Shown: in pieces, positions 1 to 8,699 of the stretch
Numbering within the stretch: the stretch's first letter is position 1
How the letters are laid out: each line of letters begins with the position of its first letter
Source of the DNA: Gammaproteobacteria bacterium Milos-ODIII6
GTDB taxonomy: Bacteria > Pseudomonadota > Gammaproteobacteria > Chromatiales > Chromatiaceae
Direction of reading: 5' to 3'
DNA: 49,493 nucleotides
Assembly: GCA_029228645.1 (NCBI GenBank)
Contig: JAPTHR010000017.1
Span: 1 to 49,493 of the forward strand
The notes under the pieces: model-generated
Databases searched by the model: none
Told to the model about the DNA's origin: nothing
Seen by the model: only the letters and a program-made list of their open reading frames with translations
Made by a program: the position numbers and the translations under genes

Positions 1-428
1 ACATAGTGCTGCACAATCCGCCACAGGCGAGTGTCCGTGATCTGGATGATCCGGGCTGCAGCATTGACCGGCATCTCACGCACCAGCGTCATTGCGGCCT
101 GCTCGAACAGCAGCGTGAACGCGCTGCCCTTGCGCGCCCAAGGGACTTCCACCAACTTCACGCCATGCTCCGGGCACTTCACGCGAGGCACCGAGGCATG
201 CACATAGCAATGGTGCTGGAAGAAGTTCAGATGACGCCACGTCTTCTCCTGGAAATCATGGGCGGCGCAGGCCTTGCCACATTCAGGGCACGCGTACTTC
301 GAGCCTCGTTCCGCCTTCACTTCAAGATGCAGCTCATGCGGATTCTTGTCCGTTTCGAGCCGCTGATCAACCAACTGCCAGGGCGCCTGTATGCCCAAGC
401 CCAGTAGCAGAATCTCTTTGCTGTCCAT
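1..428 (-). CDS. ISL3-family transposase, N-terminal part (cut by window edge)
   Basis: The minus-strand frame is open from an ATG at 426-428 to the window edge, about 142 residues. It starts MDSKEILLLGLGIQ and carries a zinc-finger-like set: CPEC at about residues 47-50, then a C-x2-H pair near 85-88. This matches the N-terminal zinc-binding region typical of ISL3 transposases, which come before the helix-turn-helix and DDE catalytic domain. The catalytic part lies outside the window, so I cannot tell whether the gene is intact. An ISL3-type terminal sequence lies about 50 bp upstream of the start, which supports the call. The plus-strand reading frame over the same bases is a shadow. Confidence 0.85.
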   Translation of the reverse strand, partial: MDSKEILLLGLGIQAPWQLVDQRLETDKNPHELHLEVKAERGSKYACPECGKACAAHDFQEKTWRHLNFFQHHCYVHASVPRVKCPEHGVKLVEVPWARKGSAFTLLFEQAAMTLVREMPVNAAARIIQITDTRLWRIVQHY

Positions 429-476
429 CCCGGTTCCTCGCACTCAAATTCCCGGATACACTGGCATGGGTTTCAG

Positions 477-506
477 GGTGAATTCCACTCGAAATAGCGA
501 AGAGCC
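477..506 (-). mobile_element. Terminal inverted repeat of the ISL3-family element
   Basis: Read on the minus strand, the sequence starts GGCTCTTCGCTATTTC and lies just upstream of the transposase start. ISL3-family ends usually begin with GGCTCTT-like sequence. I therefore place the IS boundary at about position 506. The other end and the expected 8-bp target duplication are outside the window. Confidence 0.65.
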
Positions 507-751
507 ATATTACTATGAATAGAGACCCGCGTTCTTTATCCCCTAAAGTTCGAGGGCTTACCAAACCCGCTTTAGAGTATGAGTTGGCACCTTCCAAGCC
601 GAGAAAGCTTGCGATTTTGATAATTTTTTCTTGTCTCCTCTTTATGCTTTTCCGGTCGCTCAAACTGTCCCAGTTTACTAGCTTGACCCACCGAATCACC
701 CCCTTCCCAGCCCCCATACGTTTCGTACATACTTGAAGCCCGCGGAGGGCT
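507..751. other. AT-rich gap between IS end and polysaccharide gene block
   Basis: No convincing gene is present; the short open frames here have no recognisable features. A 6-bp-stem hairpin (AAGCCC/GGGCTT, 736-752) touches the stop codon of the next minus-strand gene. It could be a weak terminator, but no T-run follows it on the minus strand. Confidence 0.4.
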
Positions 752-2467
752 TTATACACTAGACTTCCGGATACTTTCCGGGCAATCTCCGCCTTTCCCA
801 ATATAATAATCTCTAAGCGCCACTAAGGTAGACTTGTTAAGAGGATCTGAAAGGTTCCTGGTAATCCCCCTAAACCAGGTGTGAAAACCCCAAATAATTC
901 TCCTCACCTTTTTATCTGCGTTTCTATCAATATACAACGGTGGAACCAAAACCTCTCTTAACGTCCGTAAAATCTTTTTTTGGAGAACCAATCTTTCCTT
1001 AAATGGCATGTGCTGTTTTGCCCACAATAGCCTATTTCTTACGTTAAAATAGTTTCTCAATGGCGACTCCGCCTCCCCGAGCGAAGCACCTACCTTATGC
1101 CAGATTTTTGCACTGGGCACCGAAATGGATTTATATCCACTTCCAGCAACACGCGCGGAGAAATCATATTCTTCATGACACAAAAAATATCTTTCATCAA
1201 ACACACCGACTTTACTAAACACTTCCTTCTTGACTAGAATAGCCGACCCAACTATCGAGTCCACTTCTTGTATATGATTCCACAATAACCCTAATTCCCC
1301 CTGCCCGATAATTTTATTGTCCACATCCCCTTTCCTAGATAACGACGCACCCATCGACCACAATATGTCTGGCTTATCATAATAATAATTCGCAGGCCCA
1401 ACAATACCAATCTCCCCATCCAGCTCACTAACATCTACCAATTTTGTAAGCAAGTTTGGATCCACTATTACATCGTTATTTAATATAAAAACATAATCCA
1501 CCTTATCTTCTAGCGCTCTATATATACCTGCGTTATTGCCAGCCGCATACCCTATATTTTTTCCATTCTCAATAATTTTTACATCTGGATAACACTCCCG
1601 AATGGCGTCGACAGACCCATCTGTAGACCCGTTATCTACGACAATTACATCATAGTTCTTGTAGTCCATCGACATCACAGAAGCCAAGCATTCCAACGTG
1701 TCTTTCTTGCCGTTCCAATTTAGTATTATAATTTTCACTTGCGGAAAGGAACATCTCGCAGGAAGCGGGCCCGCCACAACAATATATTGGAAAGTTTCTC
1801 CATCTTCTTTGAGTGCTTTATTAGAAATCCCCTCTCTCTTCATTGCACTAAGAAATCCCTCTGAAGGCGACATTCCCCTACGAGTTACACTAAGCTTCTC
1901 TATGCGCAAACCAGAGTTCCAAAACAACTCCCTTATGCTTTTCCGTGTAAAAAACCGCAAATGAGTCCGATCTAGTATTCCTTCTGTCATATAATCAAAT
2001 CTTCCTTCTAAGACCCCACGCAATACCGTCCAATTTTGGACATTCGGAATACTTGCTATAAAACAGCCACCTTGTGACAACTTCGACCGGAGTTTATCTA
2101 AGGTACTCCAAGGATCCTCAAGATGCTCCAGTACATCGGCTAGTACTATACAGTCGTATGCGTTATCGGGCATTTCTGCTATAGCTTCTTCAACTGGGCT
2201 ACTCCATACTCGATCTAAAACCTTAGCTGCTTCACTCGCGACCTCGTGAACCACCTGAACGCCATGCACCGAGACGTCTCTTCGCGACTTTAGAGTCACT
2301 CCCAACCTACCCGCCCCACACCCGATATCCAGGACCGAATTTGCTTCTTCAGGTATTAACTCAAGAATTTCACTTCTAGCATAACGGTAATATTTATTTA
2401 CGTGTGTATGATTTCTTTCGTCGATTTGGCTCATAATTTCATCTTGGCTCCAGATATCCTTTCTCAA
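752..2467 (-). CDS. Methyltransferase-glycosyltransferase (GT2) fusion
   Basis: A 571-residue protein with two enzyme domains. Residues about 1-230 form a class I SAM-dependent methyltransferase: VLDIGCGAGRLG is the SAM-binding motif I, and VLADVLEHL follows at the usual spacing. Residues about 240-540 form a GT2 glycosyltransferase: IIILNWNGKKDT at the start, VVDNGSTDGS for nucleotide binding, and ILNNDV as the metal-binding DxD equivalent. No membrane anchor is obvious, so it is probably cytoplasmic. It lies 7 bp after the Wzt-like ATPase, at the end of the minus-strand block. In some ABC-dependent O-polysaccharide loci a methyltransferase caps the glycan and signals Wzt, which would fit this arrangement (inference). 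Base composition is visibly AT-richer than the genes beyond about 3.7 kb, suggesting transfer. Confidence 0.85.
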   Translation of the reverse strand: MRKDIWSQDEIMSQIDERNHTHVNKYYRYARSEILELIPEEANSVLDIGCGAGRLGVTLKSRRDVSVHGVQVVHEVASEAAKVLDRVWSSPVEEAIAEMPDNAYDCIVLADVLEHLEDPWSTLDKLRSKLSQGGCFIASIPNVQNWTVLRGVLEGRFDYMTEGILDRTHLRFFTRKSIRELFWNSGLRIEKLSVTRRGMSPSEGFLSAMKREGISNKALKEDGETFQYIVVAGPLPARCSFPQVKIIILNWNGKKDTLECLASVMSMDYKNYDVIVVDNGSTDGSVDAIRECYPDVKIIENGKNIGYAAGNNAGIYRALEDKVDYVFILNNDVIVDPNLLTKLVDVSELDGEIGIVGPANYYYDKPDILWSMGASLSRKGDVDNKIIGQGELGLLWNHIQEVDSIVGSAILVKKEVFSKVGVFDERYFLCHEEYDFSARVAGSGYKSISVPSAKIWHKVGASLGEAESPLRNYFNVRNRLLWAKQHMPFKERLVLQKKILRTLREVLVPPLYIDRNADKKVRRIIWGFHTWFRGITRNLSDPLNKSTLVALRDYYIGKGGDCPESIRKSSV

Positions 2468-2474
2468 AGTCTGC

Positions 2475-3701
2475 TCATCCTACCAACGTCCATTCCGGGC
2501 TCAGCGAAACAAAACCCTCTTTCATTGTCGACCGTATGTGCCTACCTGGCATTTTTACGAGAAATGTAAACATAGACTCTTCATAGAAAAGAGGTTTGGA
2601 TATATCACCACCACCGATACCCACCCTAATCGAATACGCGCCCGGCAGAAAGGGGAAACTTGATACTTTCATTTCAATAACGTGAGTTCCAGGATAAAGC
2701 GTTTTTTCCTGGAATAGATCATCGGTATTTTCTGTTGCTAGATAGAGGAAATCAGTCGTGTGAACTCCTATGCCAAAGTATGGCTTATTCAAAACAATGC
2801 TCGTAACTATAGTTAACCTTATAATCAAACTATCAGCATAATCTACATCTTCGACGCCCCGCCCCGATTTATCCAATAGCTCAATTTGTTTCACTTCTAC
2901 ACCCCCTGTCATTTCCCTGCGCGCGCCACCCACTTTAGCTGTTTGCAATTTTATTTTTTCATCGTTTTCACTATAAAAACGCGTACATATTTCTTTAGGT
3001 CGCCCGTCCGCCGCCATCACCCCCTGATTCATCAGGATCACCCTCTCACACATCCTCTCCACTTGGCGTATGTTATGACTAACCAGTAGAATCGTTTTGC
3101 CTTGCCGCTTGATTAGCTCCTCCATACGATCAAAACATTTTCTTTGAAACGCCAAGTCGCCGACAGCAAGCACCTCATCAACAACAAGTATGTCTGCATC
3201 CATACTGGTGGCAATCGAAAATCCAAGCTTCACCGTCATCCCAGAACTGTAACGCTTAACCGGCGTATCGATAAACTGTTCCAATTCAGAGAAATCAATA
3301 ATCTCATCTAGCTTTTCTTTGATTTTTTTTCGCGGGATACCCAATATAGCGCCATTGAGATAAATGTTTTCTCGACCCGTTAATTCTGGATTGAGTCCAG
3401 CTCCCACTTCAATCAAAGGAGCAACGCTGCCGCGAACGTGGACCTCTCCTCGGGTCGGGTTAGTGATATTTGCCAAATGTTTTAATAAAGTACTTTTCCC
3501 AGCCCCGTTGTGACCGATGATTCCGACGACTTCGCCCTCTTCAATGGAAAAATTGACATCATCCAGGGCCTTGAATCGCTCCCGCTGCCAGGTTTCCCTG
3601 CCAGTGATTTTTGCCAGGCCCTGCCTAAAGGAATCCTTGATGCCGGTAAGCGCTCCGAGCTTGTATTCCTTGGTCAGATGTTTGACTTCGATTATCGCCA
3701 T
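2475..3701 (-). CDS. wzt: Polysaccharide ABC transporter ATP-binding protein (Wzt-like)
   Basis: The 408-residue ATPase of a polysaccharide ABC exporter. Walker A is GHNGAGKST (about residues 62-70), the signature is YSSGMTVKLGFS, and Walker B is ILVVDEVLAVGD. This is the TagH/KpsT/Wzt branch. A C-terminal extension of roughly 150 residues after the ATPase domain (from about 250) is rich in beta-type sequence and resembles the carbohydrate-binding Wzt C-terminal domain, which recognises a modified glycan end. It follows the permease by 15 bp and precedes the methyltransferase-GT2 fusion. Together these suggest export of a terminally modified polymer. Its 3' half shares the AT-rich composition of the neighbouring fusion gene. 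Confidence 0.92.
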   Translation of the reverse strand: MAIIEVKHLTKEYKLGALTGIKDSFRQGLAKITGRETWQRERFKALDDVNFSIEEGEVVGIIGHNGAGKSTLLKHLANITNPTRGEVHVRGSVAPLIEVGAGLNPELTGRENIYLNGAILGIPRKKIKEKLDEIIDFSELEQFIDTPVKRYSSGMTVKLGFSIATSMDADILVVDEVLAVGDLAFQRKCFDRMEELIKRQGKTILLVSHNIRQVERMCERVILMNQGVMAADGRPKEICTRFYSENDEKIKLQTAKVGGARREMTGGVEVKQIELLDKSGRGVEDVDYADSLIIRLTIVTSIVLNKPYFGIGVHTTDFLYLATENTDDLFQEKTLYPGTHVIEMKVSSFPFLPGAYSIRVGIGGGDISKPLFYEESMFTFLVKMPGRHIRSTMKEGFVSLSPEWTLVG

Positions 3702-3716
3702 GGGGTGTGACTTCTC

Positions 3717-4535
3717 TCAGATGATATCGGCGAACCAGGACTCGGCTCGCTTGAAGAACAGGTAACTCAGGGGCAGCAGGATTGCAATTGCGATCAAGCC
3801 GGGCATTAGAGAATTGAAATCGGGCGGCAGGCCTTTGAGCATCACGCGTTGAAAACTGTCGATGATCCCTGCCAGCGGATTGGCCGTGTAGATCATGTAA
3901 AAGGTTTCTGACCACTCTCCTGCTGCCTTTTCTACCATCAGTTTCTGGTGTACCAGGGACAGCGGATAGATCACCGGCGAAGCGTACATGAGCAGCGACA
4001 ATGCTACGGGCAGCATCTGACCCACATCGCGATAATAGACATTCATTGCCGCACCGAAGAAGCTGATCGTGAGCGCCACGACCATGGTGTAGAGAATGAT
4101 GACCGGCACCCAGAGGGCGTATACGCTCGGCACCATTTGGTAATACACCATCATCGCCGCCAGGATCAGGAAGCTGATCGCCAACTCCACCAGCTTGGTC
4201 ACCATCGCGGTCAGCGGAAACACCTCGCGCGGAAAATAGATTTTCTTGATCAGCGCCGCGTTACCGGTAACGCTGTTGATACCCTCGGAGGTCGATTCCT
4301 GGAAAAACACCCAGGGCAACAGGGCCGCAAAGGTCAGAATCGGATACGGGATTTCGCCGCTGTCGATGCCCACAAATGCTTTCACCAGGGTGAAGATCAG
4401 CATCAGCATCACGGGCTTGAGCACTGCCCATAGAATGCCGAGATAGGCCTGCTTGTAGCGTACGACGATGTTCTTCCAGGCCAGTGCCGCGATCAGTTCG
4501 CGGTAATCCACCAGGTTTTTTATCACTCCAATCAT
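3717..4535 (-). CDS. wzm: Polysaccharide ABC transporter permease (Wzm-like)
   Basis: A 272-residue ABC-2-type integral membrane protein. It has about six hydrophobic segments, for example around residues 35-55, 65-80, 110-130, 140-165, 175-200 and 240-260. The N-terminal pattern IAALAWKNIVVRYKQAYLGILW is typical of Wzm/KpsM/TagG permeases, and the length is normal for the family. It pairs with the downstream Wzt-like ATPase to move a lipid-linked polysaccharide across the inner membrane. A 114-bp gap with no visible gene separates it from the sulfotransferase upstream. Confidence 0.92.
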   Translation of the reverse strand: MIGVIKNLVDYRELIAALAWKNIVVRYKQAYLGILWAVLKPVMLMLIFTLVKAFVGIDSGEIPYPILTFAALLPWVFFQESTSEGINSVTGNAALIKKIYFPREVFPLTAMVTKLVELAISFLILAAMMVYYQMVPSVYALWVPVIILYTMVVALTISFFGAAMNVYYRDVGQMLPVALSLLMYASPVIYPLSLVHQKLMVEKAAGEWSETFYMIYTANPLAGIIDSFQRVMLKGLPPDFNSLMPGLIAIAILLPLSYLFFKRAESWFADII

Positions 4536-4649
4536 CTGTTTTTCACTTTCCGGTTAAGCCGGGGAACGTAAATTTCGACACCTTTGATACCGCCTCTCCG
4601 ATTCCCTCACGGTTGTAACGGCTTTGGCTGCGCGCCCTTGAGTCGCCGT

Positions 4650-5585
4650 TTACCATTTGTAATCCAGCGCTGGCGCAGTGGGTGAAACGGCCCGCCGCAG
4701 CAACCATTTCTCGATACGACTGACCCATATCCTTTCTCCCTTGGAAGTGGAACTGCCCACCTTGTTTTGGAGCACCCCGCGATCCAGCGAGACATCGAGG
4801 AAAGCTTCCATGCCGTTGACTACGGTTTGTTGACGCCCCGGATCTACCAGGTCTTCATAGCGAACCACCAGCGCGCTGACCTCATCTGCCTGTCGGACAA
4901 ACCCCTGCGCGATGTTGCGCCAGTGTCTGCCAAATGCTGTGGGGGTAAACACCGGGCGATTGGGCCAGCGATCGTACCAGCTACGGCCATAGCGGCAATA
5001 GGAGCGGTAGGCATCGAGGGGATTGCGATAAAGAAAAATGAAGCGGGCATTGGGGAACAACCAGCGGAGATAGGCCGCATGTTCCACTCCCAAACGCACC
5101 TCCTTGAGACCCCAGCGGGTCGCACCCGCTTCATGCGCGGGTTGCGCGAACAAGGTCAAAAAGAAATTCCTGTGGGCCTGCCTCAGGTGCTCAATGTCGG
5201 GGTAAAGATCTGCAATCCATCGCCCGGAAAGCCTCTCTTTGGCCGAACCGTCGTAGTAATACCGTTGCGGCGGCCAGTCCGGAGTAAATGCGATTGAGGT
5301 GTCTGCCAGCGACTGGACGAGCCCGCAGTGATCGTAGGACTCGCCCCAGATGAACAATTGCTGATCCGACATCAAAAGACGTTGGACCATGGTGGAACCG
5401 GAACGCCAACCCGCCGAGAACAGGAATATTGGCGATTCCGGGTCTTCAGTGGCCGGGGTCGTCAGTTCTGCCAGCCGGGCGACTCCGGACCGGATGTCCG
5501 GCTCCGAGGACAACACCGCGCGGTGGTCTGATCGGGTCCTCGGCATGCCCTGCAAGGCCGAAGTCATGTACTTCCAGATGTTCAT
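4650..5585 (-). CDS. Sulfotransferase family protein (first copy)
   Basis: A 311-residue predicted sulfotransferase, transferring sulfate from PAPS to an acceptor, here probably a sugar. The 5'-phosphosulfate-binding loop is FSAGWRSGSTMVQRLL at about residues 57-71. A 3'-phosphate-binding segment is FIFLYRNPLDAYRSY in the middle of the protein. The start ATG directly abuts the TGA stop of the glycosyltransferase upstream, indicating coupled translation. No signal peptide is seen, so a cytoplasmic or membrane-peripheral site is likely. The substrate is unknown. The second sulfotransferase in this block (7762-8697) is only distantly similar. Confidence 0.85.
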   Translation of the reverse strand: MNIWKYMTSALQGMPRTRSDHRAVLSSEPDIRSGVARLAELTTPATEDPESPIFLFSAGWRSGSTMVQRLLMSDQQLFIWGESYDHCGLVQSLADTSIAFTPDWPPQRYYYDGSAKERLSGRWIADLYPDIEHLRQAHRNFFLTLFAQPAHEAGATRWGLKEVRLGVEHAAYLRWLFPNARFIFLYRNPLDAYRSYCRYGRSWYDRWPNRPVFTPTAFGRHWRNIAQGFVRQADEVSALVVRYEDLVDPGRQQTVVNGMEAFLDVSLDRGVLQNKVGSSTSKGERIWVSRIEKWLLRRAVSPTAPALDYKW

Positions 5586-6779
5586 TCACTCAGATCCCAA
5601 GGTTTCAGCTGAAGAACCAAGGGCTGCTGTCTTACGGGCGACGGATTCCCAGCTGAAGTCCTCGGTAGCCCGCTCGTAAGCCCGGCATGCAAATCGCTCC
5701 CGCAACGCATCATCCGAGAGCAGTTGCCGAATGGCTTCGGCTACGGCGTCAACGTCTTCCCCATCCACGCGCAGGCCGGTGTCGCCATCCAGGACCGCGG
5801 AGCCGGTACCTCCCGCCCTGCCGGCAACTGACGCCTTTCCACAGGCGGCCGCTTCGATATACACCATGCCGAATCCCTCGTTATCGCCATCGATCTCGCG
5901 GTTGGGCATGACAAAAAGGTCGCAGGCATTCATCCAGCGCGGCAGGTCCTCTTCCGGGACGTGCCCGAGCATATGCACCCGGGACCCGACTTTGCGTTCC
6001 TTGACCACCTCCTCGAGGTAGTGGTCATCATCGCCAATCCCGATCAGTGCAAAGTGGACGTCCAGGCCGGCCTTCTCCAGCAGCGGGAGTGCCTGGATCA
6101 CCCGATCGAAACCCTTGCGCCGCGAGAGCCGGCCGACGGAAAGAATCAAAAACTGGCCATTCTGCAGACCAATACGATCTCTCAGGTCATCGCAGCGTAG
6201 ATCCGGACGGAACCGGTCGGTATCCACACCCGGGTAGATCAGGGTGATCTTTGCGGGGTCGATATCCATTTTGATCAGCTCATCCCGGGTGTACTCGCTG
6301 TTGGCCACCACGCAGTCCGCATGTTGAATGGTAAAGCGCATGGCCTTGTATTTTGCGCCGTCGCCCCAGGTAGTGAGCTCTTCACCGTGGTTGTAGACCA
6401 CCACTGGGTGTCGGGTCAGGCGGGCTACCACCCAGGCGACCAACCCCTCCGGGAGGGATCGAATGGCGTGTATGGCCTCGAAGCGCTGTCGCATCGCCAA
6501 AGCAAACGTCTTGAAAAACAGGCGCAGATACATACCCAGCGACTCGGGCCTGAGCCACCACACACGCTTTAGATTGATCCGGTGAATGCTGTTGGGGTGA
6601 CTGGCATCCACCGCCCCGTCACCATCCACCTTGGCGGTCACGATATGGATGCCTTTGCCGCCAAGGCGCTTGAACACTTCCGCGAACCACACCGCCGTTC
6701 CCCCCTTGGTAGGGAGGAAGAGCTCGGTGACGACCAGGTAGCGATGGTCAGGTTTGGCTTCTGGGTCAGCGCTTTTCAT
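5586..6779 (-). CDS. GT4-family glycosyltransferase
   Basis: A 397-residue GT-B-fold retaining glycosyltransferase. The N-terminal acceptor-side domain begins YLVVTELFLPTKGGTAVWFAEV, a typical GT4 opening with a GG loop. YNHGEELTTWG lies before the linker. The C-terminal donor-binding domain holds LSVGRLSRRKGFDRV and the E-x7-E motif in EGFGMVYIEAAACG. The sugar specificity cannot be read. It lies 32 bp after the GT2 gene and abuts the sulfotransferase downstream, so it is part of the same operon. Confidence 0.9.
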   Translation of the reverse strand: MKSADPEAKPDHRYLVVTELFLPTKGGTAVWFAEVFKRLGGKGIHIVTAKVDGDGAVDASHPNSIHRINLKRVWWLRPESLGMYLRLFFKTFALAMRQRFEAIHAIRSLPEGLVAWVVARLTRHPVVVYNHGEELTTWGDGAKYKAMRFTIQHADCVVANSEYTRDELIKMDIDPAKITLIYPGVDTDRFRPDLRCDDLRDRIGLQNGQFLILSVGRLSRRKGFDRVIQALPLLEKAGLDVHFALIGIGDDDHYLEEVVKERKVGSRVHMLGHVPEEDLPRWMNACDLFVMPNREIDGDNEGFGMVYIEAAACGKASVAGRAGGTGSAVLDGDTGLRVDGEDVDAVAEAIRQLLSDDALRERFACRAYERATEDFSWESVARKTAALGSSAETLGSE

Positions 6780-6811
6780 CGATACGAAATATCCAGCATG
6801 GATCTCAAGGC

Positions 6812-7765
6812 TCAGCCTTTGATAACACTCAGTAAGTTACGGATGGATCGCGTCCCAGGCGACTCAAGCAGGGAAGGCAGCACCGCCGCAACCGCTTGGG
6901 ACCGCCTTCCCGTTCTGTTCAGCGCATAGGCCAAGTTCAGACGCCCCGATGCCAGGCGACGGGTGACTCCTCTACGTATGGCTCCTGGCATGTCGCGGGT
7001 CCGGGACGCCAGGTCACGCAGTGTTTCCACGTTGTATCGCTGGGCCATGACCGGGTCTTTGCGGGTGGCGCTGGCGGCGTGAATGCGATAGACGGCCGTC
7101 GGCTGGCAGACCACGCCCACCCGCTGACTCGAGGCACACAGCCGGGTCAAAAAATGTACATCCTCGCAGACCTTGAACCCCAGTGGATAACCGCCCAATG
7201 CCAGGAAGCGTGCTCGCGGCACGCTCAGGGTATGGGTGTCCCCGAAATGATCGGCGACGAACTCCTCGAGTTCTTCTGCTTCCATCATCACCCGCTCGGC
7301 GCCAGCGGCCTTGTCGAGCATCTGTTGCCCGGAAACGTGCGCGGACATCGAGGTGCCGATCAATGCGCCCTGCACATCGCGGTACTCGTAGTCACCCGTG
7401 AGAAAATCGAGGTCCGGGTCTTCTTCTATCCACTCCGCATGCCAGCGCAGACGGTCCGGGTAAAACCAGTCGTCTGCATCCAGAAAGGCCAGCCAGTTGC
7501 CGCTTGCGATCTCCGCCCCCTTGTTGCGGGCGGCCGAAACCCCGGCATTGGCTTGCCGGACAAGGACAATCCGATCGCCATAGGCCTGCGCGGCCAACGC
7601 CGTGTCGTCGCTCGAGCCATCGTCGACCACGATAATTTCATGTGCCCGCCAGGTTTGATCCAGAACCGAGTCAATCGCCTTGTTCAGGGTTCGGGCGGCG
7701 TTGAATGCCGGGATGATGACGGAGAAGCGGACCGTCTCATTTGACAGGGATTCGCCGCCCTTCAT
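6812..7765 (-). CDS. GT2-family glycosyltransferase
   Basis: A 317-residue GT-A-fold transferase. FSVIIPAFNAARTL opens the domain, VVDDGSSDD binds the nucleotide, and LDADDW is the metal-binding DxD. A C-terminal helical region of roughly 90 residues follows the catalytic domain. I chose the ATG at 7763-7765 because it forms an ATGA overlap with the stop of the sulfotransferase upstream. The longer open frame, to 7861, adds low-complexity residues before the domain and is unlikely to be translated. The sugar specificity is unknown. Confidence 0.88.
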   Translation of the reverse strand: MKGGESLSNETVRFSVIIPAFNAARTLNKAIDSVLDQTWRAHEIIVVDDGSSDDTALAAQAYGDRIVLVRQANAGVSAARNKGAEIASGNWLAFLDADDWFYPDRLRWHAEWIEEDPDLDFLTGDYEYRDVQGALIGTSMSAHVSGQQMLDKAAGAERVMMEAEELEEFVADHFGDTHTLSVPRARFLALGGYPLGFKVCEDVHFLTRLCASSQRVGVVCQPTAVYRIHAASATRKDPVMAQRYNVETLRDLASRTRDMPGAIRRGVTRRLASGRLNLAYALNRTGRRSQAVAAVLPSLLESPGTRSIRNLLSVIKG

Positions 7766-8697
7766 TTCCACCCCCGACCCCGGTAACCCATGCGCTGGGT
7801 CAGGTCGTCGAGTTCGGGCAGTACCCGTTCGATCCGCTCCCTGTTCCTGCCTTGCTTCCACTTGTCCAGGCGGATCTCGGAGAAGGCGTTGTAGGGACGA
7901 TTGAGGACATCACGGCAATGGGCCTCGAGTCCGGAGTCGAACGCGAGATCGCAGGCCGCGAAAAGGTCTCGAAAACCGCTGACGGAATCGCGCACGAGAT
8001 CCTCGTAACAGATCTCGTGCCATTGACCCTCCGGCACCCGCTTTTTCGATTCGAGGATCGCCTCGTTGATAGCACGATACTGAAAAGCACATACGTCTTC
8101 GATCGCGCTTTCCAAATAACTGCGCCACCCCTCGGCAAGGAAAAAGCACCAACGGGTGTATTTCCCGTCCTCTATCCGCACGTCCGCCGGCAGTTCATCT
8201 GACCAGGTGGCGAACTCTTCCGGTTTACCCCACCCCTCGATCAGGGAATTGATATTGTCTCCCGGGCTGCGTTTTACATAGACAAAATGCGCGTCGGGGA
8301 ACAACGTGTGTAAATAGGACGCACAGAGTCCGTTCTGGTTGTTTTTGTCGACGAAGCGGACCTTTCCGGTCCTCGTATAAAAATAGCGGCTGACGATATC
8401 GCGATCCGCTGGACTGGCATCGCTTTCATCCAACCCATGGGTATCCCAGTTTTTTTCCTCCAGGGGATGCAGACCCACCCAGAAGTCATGCGTCTCACGC
8501 TGCAAGGTACCCAGATCGGGCGATTCCGAAAGCGTCTTGTAGACCAGCGTGGTCCCGGCCCGCGAACAACCCAGTACGAAAATCGGTCGGTCCGGATAAC
8601 GATGGGCGATATCCCAGCGAAGCCCGCGTAGCCCGGTTGCCGTGTGACGCGCATGATACTGCAGCGTCTTTTTTACCTTCTCCAGCAATTCCTGCAT
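7762..8697 (-). CDS. Sulfotransferase family protein (second copy)
   Basis: A 311-residue predicted PAPS-dependent sulfotransferase. The 5'-phosphosulfate loop is FVLGCSRAGTTLVYKTL at about residues 39-55, and FVYVKRSPGDNINSL is the likely 3'-phosphate-binding segment. The frame is open to 9189, but the extra N-terminal residues are a shadow of the ligase gene. The ATG at 8695-8697 lies just after the ligase stop and starts MQELLEKVKK, giving a normal family length. It overlaps the next gene by ATGA. The substrate is unknown; the setting suggests sulfation of the polysaccharide or a glycan intermediate. Confidence 0.85.
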   Translation of the reverse strand: MQELLEKVKKTLQYHARHTATGLRGLRWDIAHRYPDRPIFVLGCSRAGTTLVYKTLSESPDLGTLQRETHDFWVGLHPLEEKNWDTHGLDESDASPADRDIVSRYFYTRTGKVRFVDKNNQNGLCASYLHTLFPDAHFVYVKRSPGDNINSLIEGWGKPEEFATWSDELPADVRIEDGKYTRWCFFLAEGWRSYLESAIEDVCAFQYRAINEAILESKKRVPEGQWHEICYEDLVRDSVSGFRDLFAACDLAFDSGLEAHCRDVLNRPYNAFSEIRLDKWKQGRNRERIERVLPELDDLTQRMGYRGRGWK

Positions 8698-8699
8698 GC

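Noticed and set aside
6-407. Plus-strand open frame of 133 residues at the left edge
   Set aside because: The minus strand here encodes the ISL3 zinc-finger region; the plus frame is its shadow.
515-736. A 73-residue plus-strand frame with one hydrophobic stretch
   Set aside because: No ribosome binding site or family resemblance; it lies in AT-rich sequence between the IS end and the gene block.
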